Below, piece after piece: positions 44,156 to 57,662 of a stretch of 64,000 bases of DNA (positions within the stretch are counted from its first letter, which is position 1; each line of letters starts with the position of its first letter). The notes beneath the pieces are model-generated. The model did not search any database. It saw nothing but the letters and a program-made list of their open reading frames with translations, and had not been told where the DNA came from. The stretch is taken from assembly GCA_025201765.1 (NCBI GenBank), contig MU623430.1, forward strand, positions 62,001 through 126,000. The letters are read 5' to 3'. The translations under genes were made by a program, and so were the position numbers. This DNA is from Daldinia sp. FL1419 (Eukaryota; Ascomycota; Sordariomycetes; Xylariales; Hypoxylaceae).

Positions 44156-44953
44156 ATGAATACCGGAACGCGGACTACTCTCGAGCAATCAAACACAACT
44201 AATATCGAAACGGAGGTTAGTTTTGAAAGGGATCACGAGGTTTTAAATTGGTGACCTAAGAAAATAATTGTCTGTGCTAACCCGTGCGATCAGCGCGCTC
44301 GTCTGCGTCGTAACCAGCGGAACTCTAGAGCAAGAAAACAAGCCCATATTCAAAATTTAGAAAAGCAATGGAACGATTGCATGCGATTGGGAGCTCAAGC
44401 CACAGTTGAGATGCAAAGGGAGGCCCAGAGGGTTCAAGATGAAAACAAAATCCTCCGGAGTCTGCTGCACGATCAAGGCTTCGATGACGTAGCAATCCAA
44501 CGTGCCATCGATGCTGCGAAACTTACACAAAGAAGCCATAGTTTAAAAGCTAGAGAATCGTCTAGTCGTAATTTTTCGCCCATCCCGTGTTTACCGGCAT
44601 TGTCGCGGACGGAAAGGCCGCAGCCCCCGGAGGACCGCGAGGAGAGATCCCAGCCCCCTGTGCCACGGAACTTCGGGGCGGATCATTATAATCTAGAAGA
44701 TGTCTTTAACGCCGAAGCCAGTGTAAGTCATTGTTTACCTCCTAAAACAATACCGGGATTACGACATGTCGAGATTCCTAACCCGCCGGGCTAGATAAAC
44801 GATCAATTATACCCTAGCGATATCGATCTTGCAGATATATTATTTGACGATGTTATTCAATTCCCTGATGTCGATTACGATCCCCCTGCATTCTCACTAC
44901 AAGACGAGAGCCCTGCGAGCTGCCCAGGAAAAGATGACGGGGCTACTCCGTAA
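44156..44953 (+). CDS. bZIP transcription factor
   Basis: Three exons, 44156-44215, 44294-44722 and 44795-44953 (215 aa). The first is only 20 codons; introns have GTTAGT and GTAAGT donors and TGCTAAC / CCTAAC branch sites, all in frame. The basic region runs from about residue 21 to 39 (RARLRRNQRNSRARKQA), with Asn27 and the Arg/Lys at 32-35 as DNA contacts. An amphipathic helix continues through about residue 78 (VQDENKILRSLL). The C-terminal exon is acidic (DIDLADILFDDV), a probable activation segment. This RNQRNSRARK plus VxxENxxLRxLL form is a recognised fungal-specific bZIP group of unknown general role. Target genes are not predictable. Confidence 0.85.
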
Positions 44954-46420
44954 ACCCTCCAAGACTTGTGATATTGCACACAAATCCACCAAATACCTAG
45001 GTTAGGTTAGGTTGGATTTTGTAATTCGACATACACCTTTTGCATATTATGTTTAATAATATTATCGACTACCTTGCGACTCACATCCCCACGTCAATGC
45101 CTCGAGGGAAAGGGAGTCTTCCATCAATTAGGTTACGCCTATCTATCCCAAACATGCGGCTCTAAAGAACGTCGTTATAATTTATCGTCTCGTGTTAGAG
45201 ATATATTGTTTAACTGTTAATATAACAACCATCCGATGTATTTGCCCATTGGTTGCAAAGCGAAGCATTTAGGATGCGTTCTTACTATCACTTATCTCAG
45301 TGATCAGATGCACAGTACAATACAATATGCGCCCCAGCATGCACGGCAGATCATCACTTTCAGCAGGGGTATCTCTAAACACGTATCGTCCGTGCTCGAA
45401 TTACCGGACAGGCGAAACCATTCGTCTCAACGCGGGCATCGAAATTATCGAGCGATAAATGGTTCATGACCTTCTAAGCTATCCAGTATGCCAATCTTCA
45501 AATTCCCTAAAAGTCATGGAATTGAAGGTGGTAGGCAGGTCTCCCCTATCTTCTCGCGTATGGTTACAAAACCCAGGTTTGGCCTAGTCATTCTGTCGAA
45601 ACACCCCAATTGTGTAAACTTATAGTTAAATCAAGACTTATCTCATAGCATCTATGAGGTCTTCTCGTGGTAGCAACGTCTTCGGTATGGTTTAAAAGGC
45701 TCGGGGATCTCTAAAATCATTTAAACAGTATCAATTTAACCATGCAGGCAGATGCGTCTAACTCGATGCTAAATTTCATGAACTCTTTGCCTGGGAATCC
45801 CATAGTGCCTCCATCTGGGAATGTTGAAGCTATCTCAAACTACAACTCTAACGTATGATATTTAATGGTTGTATCATGGCTGGTATGCTTGGGGCTTGGT
45901 ATTAGGGCGTGTTTTCTAACGGGTATATAAATGCCGGTGGACTGGGAGCCAGAATGTTCGCTCGTTAAGAGAAGTCTGCCTCGCACTCTTTTTGGAAGTA
46001 AATTAAATATCTTGCAATCTTTCTTTTAAGTTTTAGGCTAAATCCTTTCCCTACTATTTATCCTATGCTATTTTCCAAGTACCATTCCTTATTTTTCGGC
46101 CATCGTGATGAAATAGCGAGACACCCGGACACGGAACAGTAACAGTGGGTCCTTCGGTGATAGATTCCGGCGTGGACCCCCGGACTGCCTGCGAAGCGCC
46201 TTCCTACTCGAAAAGGGACCAAAACGCCGTGCGGAAGCCACCTACTTAAGAGCAAAATAAAAGTCCAGATGATACCCGGGCCTCCGGTAACTTAGGGTAT
46301 ACAAAAATATCAATGCCATTATAGATAAAGGCTTAATAAGGTATCGCGGCTGTTATTATCATCAAAATCCGTCCAAGGTCATGTTTACATATGAGCTAAT
46401 GCTGGCAACATTGTAAGTCG
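44954..46420. other. Intergenic, convergent
   Basis: Lies between the bZIP gene and the 3' end of the NLR gene. A CCTAGG palindrome runs into GGTTAGG repeats at 44996-45012. A 38-codon frame at 45742-45858 (MQADASNSMLNFMNSLPG...) is noted but not called. No other gene. Confidence 0.5.
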
Positions 46421-49400
46421 CTACCGTATTAAGCGATAGATTAACTTCTTGATCTTTAACCTAAACGAGCGCCTTGAGGGTTTCTCCGACGACTGGCCCA
46501 GGGATTGTCTGGATTCGGGCGCTAGAATATGTTCCGATGGCTGTTCCAAGATCGTAGACTGCCTCTCCTGAGGCCCAGGACCAGAGTTTTCCAGTCCCTC
46601 TGGGATAGTATTCGCATGTGATTCGTTTCGGCTATGGAGCTGAGAACCCAGTGTCCTTTGAGATCTCCCATCATGCTGGTTATCTGATATGATGCTCCGC
46701 TGAATCGATAACCGTGTTGGCGGTTCTTCTCGTAGCTTCTGAACTATAGGTGCCATTTTCCTTTTCAAATCCTCAATAGGAAATCCAGCTGCTGAAAACC
46801 CGTCTAAAAGTTGCTCCCAAGACTCCACGCTTGCACTCTTTATCGTTCCACCCCGAGATGCTATGAGGCAAGTCAACTTATAAAGCTCCCAGTGCTGTCG
46901 TTTATAACGTTCATATGCTTCGAACCAGGTTGGTGCTCTTAGTGAGTTCCTCGCACAAAAGTGATCTAGAGGTGTCATCCCCAAGGAGTCTAAAGAATCC
47001 ACGAATGCGTCTTTGTCGAGGAGTAATTTCACCACCGGGAATGGACCGACATGCAAGAGAGTACTCCTCACATTCTGCTTACGGTAGATAGTAGGAATGC
47101 TAACATAAGGCTCTTGGCCATGGTCAAGCAGTAGCTCGATTAGGTCGATATAACGAGACCGCAAAAGCGTATTAAGGTCATCGTCCACGGCTCTCTTCGA
47201 GTCGTCTCCCCGAAGCATCTTAAAGGCGAGAAGGCTAAACGCCACTGGATCACGGTACGGCGGAAATCCGCTCTCCAAGATAAGCTTGATTGTTTGTTTT
47301 ATTTCGCCATCCTCGAGGTCGGCTTCCGATCTAATAATGCAACGTAATAGCAAGCTGCTACAGTCGCGCAAAAGGTTAGGGTTGTCGGAAAGAGACTCGA
47401 TAATGTATAAACGAAGCCCAGTCGATACGGCGTATTCGAGGTGTGTCGATATTTCTAATTCGGAGTCGTAATACATCCACTTCAAGGTCTTTTGTGAAAT
47501 ACTGTTCAGGAATGTTCTCATACTGCGACCGCTAACTTGTTCGGCAGCGCGTGTGTAAGTCCCCTTGGCAAGGGCTTTCTTAATTAAAATGCGATTTTCC
47601 TTATCAATCATAAAATAGAACCGATAAGTTGGATTATCCTTGGTTTCGGCAAGGAGAAAATAGCACTTGGCTAAGAAGTTGTTTCCATTCTCGGTAGTGA
47701 TTCTGGCCCGGTCTCCTAGGACTCGTTGTTTGAATTTCGGGTCGGTTACGAAGTCTTCTACGGTTTGGTGAAGAACCTGAACATAGGGCTCAGGTGCTCC
47801 ATTGACGACCTCGATCAACCCACCGCAGTATTTTCTTGATTCTTCATTCACGAAAACCCTAAATTGGTTGGATGTATCGATGTTGTTTACCTTCGACAAG
47901 GCGCGCCGGCCTTCCTCGACCGTTTTGGAATTAGAACATTCGACAGCGCATAGGAAGGTCACAGGCTCCAGTGCCTCTTTCGACCTCACGGCGGTCTCGA
48001 GCATAGCATATGTTTTCCACCTATATGCTCGTGGAATTCTTTCGATAATCTCGGCGTAATAAGCGTTAAGCTCTACAGGGAAAGATTCCAGTAGTCTCTC
48101 CAAATCGCTCTTGTCCAATATGGAAGACCGAGCGGCCTGGGCAAGATCTTTAACCACGAACTTGACCCACAGGAAAACGCCCCTCGAACGCGCCACTATA
48201 TTTGGGACTAAATCCTCAAGTATGACGGACGATAAGCTTTCTTCCCTAATAGAACCAAGGCAATAATCTCTAATATCCTCTTGCGTGAAGTCATGGATTT
48301 GGAACCCGGCGTAATTTCCAAACCTATTGATGAAAATCTGCCAAGGCCGACTCGAGAAACAGATCTTGATTCTTTTGGTTCGCTGAGGAGGGATGTTACC
48401 GAGGTCTAGGAGAAACTGGCATATGAACTCTAGCCGCCCGTCATATTCATCTAAGGCGTCTAGAAACAAGCAAAGATGCAATGGCACTTCTTCTTGTTTT
48501 ATTATGTTATAGAGCCCTTTCTGAAGAACAGGCAAGGTCCACATGCTTGGGTGCATGGACTCTGTATCAAACAAGGACCGGAGGAATTTGGTAAGCGGCG
48601 GGTTTTTCGAAATGATCTGGTGCAATACATTTCTGAGGAGACCTTCGAAAGACTTTTGGACCGAAGTTCCACGATAGTGGAAAAAGAATTCCACACTAAT
48701 ATAGCTACTTTCCCCCTTCCAGTCGGTAAGGAGATCTGCAGTGCGTCGATCTTTGCATATGAACTTCATCAAAGTTGATTTCCCAGAGCCAGGCTTCCCG
48801 TTAATCCAGAAAAGGCCAGTACCGTTCTGGAGCCATTCGGCGAAACCCGAGTCTGGTTGATCGTAAATCCAGTCGAAGGTGTCCTCGAACTTATCTTCGA
48901 TTTCTTCCATACGACGATCTCCTTCAGGAACATAGAGTGACCCTTGAATTGCTAAATAAATATAAGCTCGTGCCATAGCTTAAAAGAGACAGCGATTCGC
49001 TTACCATTATAGCTTGGACCTTTAGATCTGGCTGTCTCGGAGTACGCAACCCTCTGGACTATGCTTGACTCGAGCATGAGCGTCTCCGTATCGCTACGAG
49101 AGGAGTCTCTCGCAAAAAAGATTTGCGTTAACTTTTGCACAATTACCGAATAGTTCGGATCATTCTCAGAGAGTTTCACCATATTTGAGTGATCCTCATT
49201 GATCGGATATATCGAATCCGACTGTACGGCTGCTCCATATAATCCGCGCGTTGCGGATTCTGGAGTAACCAATATCTCCTTGGGTCCTATTCTCGACCAT
49301 ATACCATTTGAGTCTAGCTATGAAGGGTTAATAGGAAAATGGGGAGAAGGGGAAAGGGCTGAAGTATCCTTACTGCAACAGTTGGTGACTTCTTCGTCTC

Positions 49401-50329
49401 ATAGCACCAATAGAGCACAGCATCTTGAAGGTACGAAATGCCGCTAAATTGCTGATCCAGTTGCTGGAGATAGGTAGACTGGACGGAAAGGTCTTCGACG
49501 AGTTGCATATTTGCTTGGCCTTGTACGATAGCCATGAGGTGTGACTGAACCATCCCTAAATTAGGTACACCAAAAAATATGGCTCCTCTTATAGCCTGGC
49601 GGATTGGATCGTCGCGTTCGATTTTATTCGCCAGTGACACGAATGCCTGCTTCAAAACGATCCCCCCTAAGCTGTGGGCGAGAAAGGCAAGCGGTTTGCA
49701 AGTTGGTAACGTATAACCATTGGCCTTAAGTTGACTGATTAACCCCAAAGCGAGATCAAATATAGTCTGGAACGAGAGGCTCTCAACAAGAGTAGTGTCA
49801 TAGCCATATAGAATAGGCCGCACATTGCGCAGCGATTGTGGTAACGCATCGCGAATCCACATGAACGACTTCGAGGGCCCTTTTGGTTGCCAGGATCCAA
49901 ATGGGTGGCTCGCAAGTCCTGATATCGCAATACAACTAGAATTATAAGCTTCTACATCTCAAAAGTGCAAGTTACGGGAGATCCTTACTCAGCATGGTGA
50001 ATGTCAGGGTCGTATAAAGGTGTTAATCCTCGGAAATGAGCGTCTATAACTAAGCCATCGCGAATATTGTTCACTGCGACGCACCATTCGTCGCCTCTCT
50101 TCGTGACGTTTGGATTTTGGCCTTTTTCGAAAATGTTTTGGACATTAGCCGCACCATCAAACATCAAGGTGGCTACTTTGCTGGGGAGCCATGGGTCAAC
50201 AGAGCGAGCAAGAGAGAATATCCGGATCGTTGACGTCTCAATACCCAAAGCCGCGCTTAGAAGCCGAACAGTATCTAACCTATCGAAGTCGAGAGGCAAT
50301 TGCCGTAACCTGAAAACCATACGGTCCAT
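46421..50329 (-). CDS. NLR-type protein: alpha/beta-hydrolase (SesB-like) - NACHT - ankyrin-like
   Basis: Four exons on the minus strand, 49989-50329, 49374-49935, 49005-49317 and 46421-48951 (1248 aa); introns 53-56 nt, all in frame. Residues 1-113 form an N-terminal domain seen before lipase-type NLR domains. Residues about 115-280 are a lipase-like alpha/beta hydrolase domain with nucleophile elbow AHSLGG (Ser202), the SesB/DUF676 type. Residues about 445-620 are a NACHT NTPase: Walker A GKPGSGKST (457-465) and Walker B LCLFLDALDEYD (about 564-575). The C-terminal 600 residues are helical with ankyrin-like units (LLHVGPFPVVKLLLDKDA, MTPLDHF). Such proteins resemble plant and animal NLRs and in fungi are linked to heterokaryon incompatibility. 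Lies next to no obvious effector gene. Architecture is solid; immune role is inferred. Confidence 0.88.
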
Positions 50330-53136
50330 ATCGGCTTAGAAAGAGGCATACTGTCGGTTGGGTACGAAGTAATAAGGCTGGATTAGAAGCCCCTCTCCGA
50401 GAGCGAAATGAATAATATTGCGCCAGCAGAGATTCACGTGAGGAGCCATGGTAACCAATTGATCGAACAGAAATCCCCAAATCCTCCAACTGGGCAGTTG
50501 GGGGCTGGAAGGAGCTGAAAAAATACCCCAGCTCTGCCAAGTTACAAGGGTGAAGCCAAAGATGTCTGTCTAAAAGCGACAACTCATTATTTCCACTTTA
50601 GTCCTACTCGACATGGTGCTAAGCCTCTATACAGCCGACGGCTTTGAGTTCTACATTCTGGGAAAACTCGTAGTATCAGGTAGTCTACCTAGGTAGGTAA
50701 GCAAATATGTTTTAGGGAACTCGGGATGGGATAATCTTAGCAAGGGTATTATCGTGAATAATGTTATCTAGGTAGTTACCGAGTTGGAACTTGGAGTATC
50801 TCTCTAACTAACCGTTAAGGAATTCTATGCCCCATAAAACCAACCCTTTTGATAATCCAGATCAAGAGACATTTGATTAACACATCGGACTAATATGAAT
50901 TTTACGTTTCTAGTGAGTAAACGGGGTCCATTGGGATGGTTTTAGTATTTCTGATTATCTCACCCGATTTAGACGACTATATACCTATATTATTATTAGT
51001 TTTCACAAGTCGAGCGCTACTATGTAGGTTAGAGCTTATGGTTCAAATAGTTGACAGTCACGTGTTGCCGCATCGCTAGAAACTCTTCATATACAACGTG
51101 ACCGTATGGTTTCGGGTTCCAGTAACTTATATCGTGGATTTTTTACCTAATATCTACCTAGGTTAGGTGCCTATCTATTAGGCTGTATTACAATCTTCAA
51201 AGTGAAAGATACTAACAAAAAACTAAGCCAGTCTGAAGAAAGCGAGGTAGTATTGGTGGAAGAGTTATGACATAACCGACCGAATAGAATTGCTGGGGGG
51301 TGCGGGATTACTTGCATACCTTCTTTCAAGCATCGATTAAGTTGACCGACGATTGGTTTACATGATGCGCCAGATGTGCGAGCAAACCCGCCTTGGGAAA
51401 CACAAGAACAACTGGCATCTATCCGGAATCCAGATGCACATCAAGGCCCTAGAACCCAACCATGTACCTGCTTGGGCGCGCGAGATTTTGATTGGATTAT
51501 ACGCGCAAACATATGCTGCGGCATAAGCGGCACAAGCTACACGACATGAGCCATGTGCATATCCGCGAGGTTCAGGCTTTAGCCACACCCGGTAAGATAT
51601 TGCGCCTATTGGGAAGTGTATATGCGTTCTAGTCCGACACGCATCTCCATGTGCATATCCGATCTAAGAGGTATACATCATCAGCATTGCTAAATCTGTG
51701 GCTTAGACCGACTTTTCGCCTTGATTCTCGGGGTAATTGTCGATATATTGCTGCCTGGTAAGAACGAGTATATATTCTTCGTCATCGTAGCTGTAAGTCG
51801 TCAGCTTTATTGTGGCTGAGAAACGCTTGTGGCAACCGGCTTTTGTCGAGTTCGGACTCGATCGGGTTTTCTATTTTTGGCTGTGCAGCAAAGATTCTGG
51901 AGAAACCTAACCTAGCTGCTTGGCTTTTTTATTTTTTTTTTTATTTTTTTTTAATCAGGTACCGACGTCACCTTGCGCGTTCTTACGGCTTCCTCCGTTA
52001 TCACCAACTAACCGCCACTAGGTAGTTTAATTAATATTTTTAGTGAGATAAATTAAATTCGCAGTAAAATTATGGTATTAAGTCGGGATTATCCGACAGT
52101 TACGTCTTAAATATACACTAGAGTGACGATACCCTAATGAAGGGAGCTTAGGGATGAGACTCTGAAAGCAAACGACGTCACTTTGGAAACGTGCTACAAG
52201 TGGGCGGAAGTGGAGCAAAATCACACGGGTGCTGGGCCGACCAGGGGTGGGGAAGATGAAAAAACAGTTAGTGTTTGTTTGGCACCCATGTACCTTTCGC
52301 ATCTACGGATCCGCATGTATCTCTTGTATTGTTGTACTAACCACTTTTTACAGGGCAGCTGCAAGGTTAAGGTATCGGTAAGCTACTTGTAATTCGTTGC
52401 TGCGCCCGCTTTGTTGATATGAAACAGGATATCACCTGCCCTCAATTAGTTGATCCCCTGGTCCTTTTCAACCCCCCCTCCGACCTTCCCACCCTCCAAC
52501 CAAACCGGTCGCTACGTCGATAAACCCAGTTGATATTGTCGCAAATCTTCCATCTGGTGAAACTCTTTTCGAAGAGAAACCCAAATCTCTTCTCTTCTGG
52601 GCCTCAACCACTTTCTTTGCAGATTCCTAAACACGATTAAAGTCTTCAAAATTTTATTAGCCAACGGGGTGAAATAAACAAGTCTTCGGGTGACTTGTTT
52701 TTTTTTTTCTCTTTTTTTTCAAAAATATTTCTTAGCCCCCCCCCGTCGCTGGTAGGCATCTCAAGTAAAACTTATAACATTTTACTGGATAGGTGCCGCG
52801 CAAAGGGTTTAATTATCTTAACGGATGCTTTATACCTAGTAAGAAATCCACTCGCAAATAACTCAATTCAGGGTTAAGGGCCATTCGAATCTACCGAAGA
52901 CGAATCGAGTCTCCATCTGGACCCATTCTCGCATACATGCCCATACCACATTGATCACATTAACCACTGAACGTTGACCGTACCGGTATATTGGCACATT
53001 CCAGTCGCTAGGTTCGGAGTCTCTATTTGCAATAGCAATCATCGTATAGCCAAGTCTTTCTCACATCTGCCGCACCCCCTTACAAGCTTAACCGCTTGAA
53101 GCGCCCGCCCTCCCGTCTGGGAATAACACATAAACC
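50330..53136. other. Gene-poor stretch, then CT-rich chitin synthase promoter
   Basis: No gene supported in 2.8 kb. CCTAGG palindromes at 50688 and 51157. Homopolymer T runs at 51926-51952 and 52699-52719. The last 700 bases are pyrimidine-rich, typical of a fungal housekeeping promoter. Open frames here are under 80 codons and unconvincing. Confidence 0.55.
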
Positions 53137-56100
53137 ATGTCGTATAATCGCTTAGGTATGTACGGATTCGTATCATGACTTAACTTTCCCTTCAAACCTA
53201 CCTACTCTTGGAATCTTCCTGTTCTACACTTTGCCTCTCTTTTCATTGCCACCCAGCTGGGCTGTTCAATAACAGTCTTTTAATTATTGTCCATTCATTG
53301 TTGTTCCTATACAATCACTCCGATACCTTCCTTACCTACCTTGTGTATGGGATACAATCTATTACCGCTTTGTTCTACCGAGTCATCAGTGATACAAGCT
53401 TCCGTGACGCAGGCGGCACAAGCGACTCAAGCGCTCTAGCTTTACTCCGATACACATATTAATTCGAAACTAAATAATATTCTTAAAAGCCCATTGTTCT
53501 AACGAACCATTACTTTTTTTCTAGACGACGATTACTACGATCCGACTATGGATGGTCATAGAATAGGTCGCACACCTTCGCCGGGTCATCCTCTTCAACA
53601 TGGATATCAACTCGACGATGTACCATACGGTCATCATCCGCCAGCTGCAAGCAACCTTGACATACCTGCTGGTCCAGGAAGATATACCCCAAGCGACAAT
53701 CTCCCGTTGAACGCTGCGCACTCTATGGATACCCTTTCGCAAGGTCCTTATGGACATAGCCAGGGCGGGTACCCTTCTGACTACTCTGTCAACCCAGAAC
53801 AGCATCACGATGCTTATTATAACCAACCTTATGAGCCGCATTCTACGTCAACGCCGTTTGCTGACCAGCATGGATATGATTATGACGACCAGCACCCGAT
53901 GTTAGCACAGAACGACCCGTACGCACAGGCCCAACCTCAGGAACCCTACACAGACGACCCGAACCGTCAGCAGGGTGCGGGGATCAAGCGATGGAAAACG
54001 GTGAAGCAGGTGCTTTTATACCGTGGCAATTTAGTTCTTGATTGTCCAGTACCTCCTCGATTATTGAATCAACTTCCTCATGGCGAACGTGACGAATTTA
54101 CCCATATGCGATACTCCGCCGCTACGTGTGATCCAAATGATTTCTACAACGAGAATTTCACCTTGCGCCAAAAGCTCTTCAGCAAACCGCGACACACGGA
54201 GCTCTTTATCGTCATTACGATGTACAACGAAGACGACATTCTCTTTGCGCGAACTATGATTGGTGTGCTAAAGAATATTGAGTACATGTGTAGTCGGAAA
54301 GAGAGTAAGACGTGGGGTCCAGACGCGTGGAAGAAGATCGTGGTTTGTGTGGTAAGCGACGGTCGTGCCAAGATCAATCCGCGAACAAGAGCACTCCTTT
54401 CTGGTATGGGTGTATACCAAGAAGGTATTGCCAAACAGCAAGTAAACGGAAAGGACGTTACGGCGCATATCTACGAGTACACAACGCAGGTTGGGATGCA
54501 AATTAAAAATGACGTGGTGCAACTCATCCCTAAGAAACAGCCTGTGCAAATGCTTTTCTGCTTGAAGGAGAAGAATCAGAAGAAGATCAACTCTCATCGA
54601 TGGTTCTTTTCGGCGTTTGGCCGCGTTCTGGACCCCAACATTTGTGTACTGATCGACGCAGGTACAAAGCCGGGTGGTAATTCCATCTACCATCTCTGGA
54701 AGGCGTTTGATCTAGAACCTATGTGTGCTGGAGCTTGTGGTGAAATCAAGGCCATGTTGGGTAGAGGTGGTAAGGAATTGATCAATCCGCTCGTTGCAAC
54801 CCAGAATTTCGAATACAAGATGAGCAATATCCTGGATAAACCTTTAGAATCTGCTTTCGGTTTCATCTCGGTTTTGCCTGGTGCCTTCTCCGCGTATCGA
54901 TATGTTGCTTTACAAAACGACAAGAACGGGCTGGGACCATTAGAGAAATACTTCAAGGGCGAAACGCTCCACGGTGCTGGCGCAGGCGTTTTCACCGCCA
55001 ACATGTATCTGGCCGAAGATCGTATCCTCTGCTTCGAACTTGTCACCAAGCGTAATTGCCACTGGATATTGCAGTACGTCAAGTCAGCAACGGGCGAAAC
55101 GGACGTTCCCGATTCCGTAACCGAACTCATTCTCCAACGTCGACGTTGGTTGAACGGCTCCTTCTTTGCTGCTATTTACGCCATTGCCCACTTTTACCAG
55201 TTTTTCCGCTCAGACCACTCTATCATCCGCAAGCTGATGTTCTTCCTGGAGTTCGGCTTCCAGACTTTTAACATGATCTTCGCCTGGTTTGCTATTGGCA
55301 ATTTCTTCCTTGTTTTCAAGATATTGACGACTAGTCTTGGAGACGATAAATTACTAGGCAATGTCGGTAATATTCTCGGCGTGGTCTTCGAATGGTTCTA
55401 CGGTATCTCCCTGATGGCTTGTTTCGTTCTTTCTATGGGCAACCGCCCGTCTGGTTCTGGTAAACTATACACTGCCATGGTTGTCTTCTGGTGTGTGATT
55501 ATGATGTAAGCTCACTCCTGTCAAATCTCCTAGACAGCTTACTAATTGACACTAGATACCTAACCTTCGCGGCTGTTTATATTACTGTCATTGCGATCCA
55601 AACCGAAGTAGAAAAGCTGAACAAAGAGCACAAGGCTTTTGACGTCAGTGATATCTTCAAGAATCAGATTTTCTACTCGCTCATTGTCTCTATGTTGTCT
55701 ACTTGGGGGCTTTGGCTTATCGCCTCGATTATAATGTTCGACCCATGGCACATGATCACTTCGTTCGTGCAGTACCTTCTTCTAACGCCGACCTACGTCA
55801 ACGTTCTGAACGTTTATGCATTCTGCAACACGCACGATATATCGTGGGGTACCAAGGGAGATGACAAGGCCGAGGAACTTCCTAAAGTTGATACAAAGGA
55901 TGGTAAGGGTAAGACCGACCTACCCGATGAAGGAGACTTGAACGCCCAGTACGAGAGAGAATTGGCGGTATTCGGCAAGAAGCACGTAGTTGTCCAAAAA
56001 CCCCCAAGCGATGCTCAAAAGGCTGAGGCCCAAATGGATTACTACCGCTGGATTCGTTCGTTGGTCGTTCTCATCTGGATGATCACAAATTTTGGCCTGG

Positions 56101-56282
56101 TAGCTCTGGTTCTCAGTACCGCCGGCCTGGAGAGGCTTACTCCCCAGCAGGAAGAAGATAACCAAACACAACGCTCGACCTTGTATATGACGATCATCCT
56201 CTGGAGCGTTGCGGGTCTTTCCGCTTTCAAGTTTATCGGCGTCCTCTGGTTTCTCATCGTTCGTATGTTTAGGGGCGTTTAA
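53137..56282 (+). CDS. Chitin synthase, division 1 (class I-like)
   Basis: Transfers GlcNAc from UDP-GlcNAc to growing chitin at the plasma membrane. Exons 53137-53155, 53525-55505 and 55556-56282 (908 aa). The first exon has only six codons plus one base (MSYNRL then D), followed by a 369-nt intron, a pattern seen in fungal CHS genes; the last is separated by a 49-nt intron. Residues 1-150 are a Pro/Tyr/His/Gln-rich cytosolic tail. Catalytic motifs are EDR (504-506) and QRRRW (544-548), with the acceptor stretch before them. Multiple transmembrane segments follow (FFAAIYAIAHFY, MIFAWFAIGNFFLVF and more). LESAFGFISVLPGAFSAYR and ELVTKRNCHWILQYVKSA favour class I over class III; no tree could be run. 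Confidence 0.92.
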
Positions 56283-57662
56283 GAAGCTTTCATTCCAACT
56301 ATATCTCGAGCGGCTATTATTCGTATTCCACGTTCACAGGGTAGTTAGAGGTGTATCATCCCTGGCGTTTCGTCTCCGATTTACACGCCGCCGAGCCTAC
56401 TGTGAACCTAGTTTTATTCTATTTCCCCTTGTATCCGAAAACTTTCCTCGGATAATGTGTTATAAAGATATACCCAATTCATTCAATTCACGACGATATC
56501 CAGACTAGCCTATGAAACAGCCTAGACTTGTCCTATGGAACAATTCTCTTTTTGCTAAATGATGAGAAGATAAAAAATATACATCGAAAACCTGAGATGA
56601 ATGTATAACGACGTTTTGCGCTGGCGTCATCGGATCACGATTTACTCTTTATGGTTTGATAGAACAGGGGAGCGACGATGACTCAAGGATTGTGAGGCCT
56701 GCCGGTGGTAATGCCGTGAAAGGACCTCTTTTTTTTTCCTCCTTGCCTAAGCCACGACTATTATCCTTGATGGATAGTAAGCTCGCTAGTTTGGATTACT
56801 ACCTTGTAAATAGTGGCGCGATTCATGAGGCGGTATTGACTAAGGGGTTAGGGGAGACAGCATGAGTCAGGCGTAGTGGAGTTTCTTAATTTTATTGAGT
56901 TCGAAGTAGGATGCCACGGAGACGAATGTATTATTCTTCGCGTTAAACCCCCTTTTCTGAACGACCTTTGCGAGGGCTGATTTGTTTTGGAATGTGATCC
57001 AAGCTCTTGGTTGTATTGTAATCCCGGCTGTAATAAACTTGGGCTTCTCTTTAGTTCAACCGAGATTAGACTTTAATATGAAGAATAGACGTGTGTATGG
57101 GGCCTGGTAACCTTAACAAACTCGTTTATATTTACCTGATGTAGGGGGTGTGTGTACTGGTCGGGGATATTTATCGAAAAACCTTCGGTGCATCATCTAT
57201 TGTGATTCTTATTGTGGTTATTCGTACGATTAAAAGAACAACACATACGCCGAGGGGACGAGACTTAGACTATGGCTTTAGGGTGTCTTAAAGTACGGCA
57301 TGGAAACGATCCTAGGTCGTGTTCACGTCTATACGTGCGGGCGTTGAATACAATTGAAGGCTCCGGTTTATACCCCTAAATCATCGCATGGAGAACCGGG
57401 ACCGGCGCACGGGGGGTGATTTATGGTAGATGTCAGACCGAGCGCCTAGGATAATAGGACTTTACGATACAAGAATCAAGAGTAGAGTATACTTGGGGCA
57501 TACGGCCGGTGGGTTTGGAATATGGTGGTAGAGTAGTGTTAGTCGTCCCTTGCAATGCTTAGGATCACGAGTTAAGGCAATATTTCTTATATTTATTAGT
57601 CTATCCCCTTTCCTTTTATTTTATTTTAACCCCTCGTCCTCGGGCCTCTCTATCTGGGATAC
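56283..57662. other. Convergent intergenic
   Basis: 3' regions of the chitin synthase and SLY1 genes. CCTAGG palindromes at 57311 and 57445. No gene seen. Confidence 0.55.

Noticed and set aside
45742..45858. 38-codon frame downstream of the NLR gene, considered as a small effector
   Set aside because: Too short, no signal peptide, no amyloid-like repeat, no matching domain.
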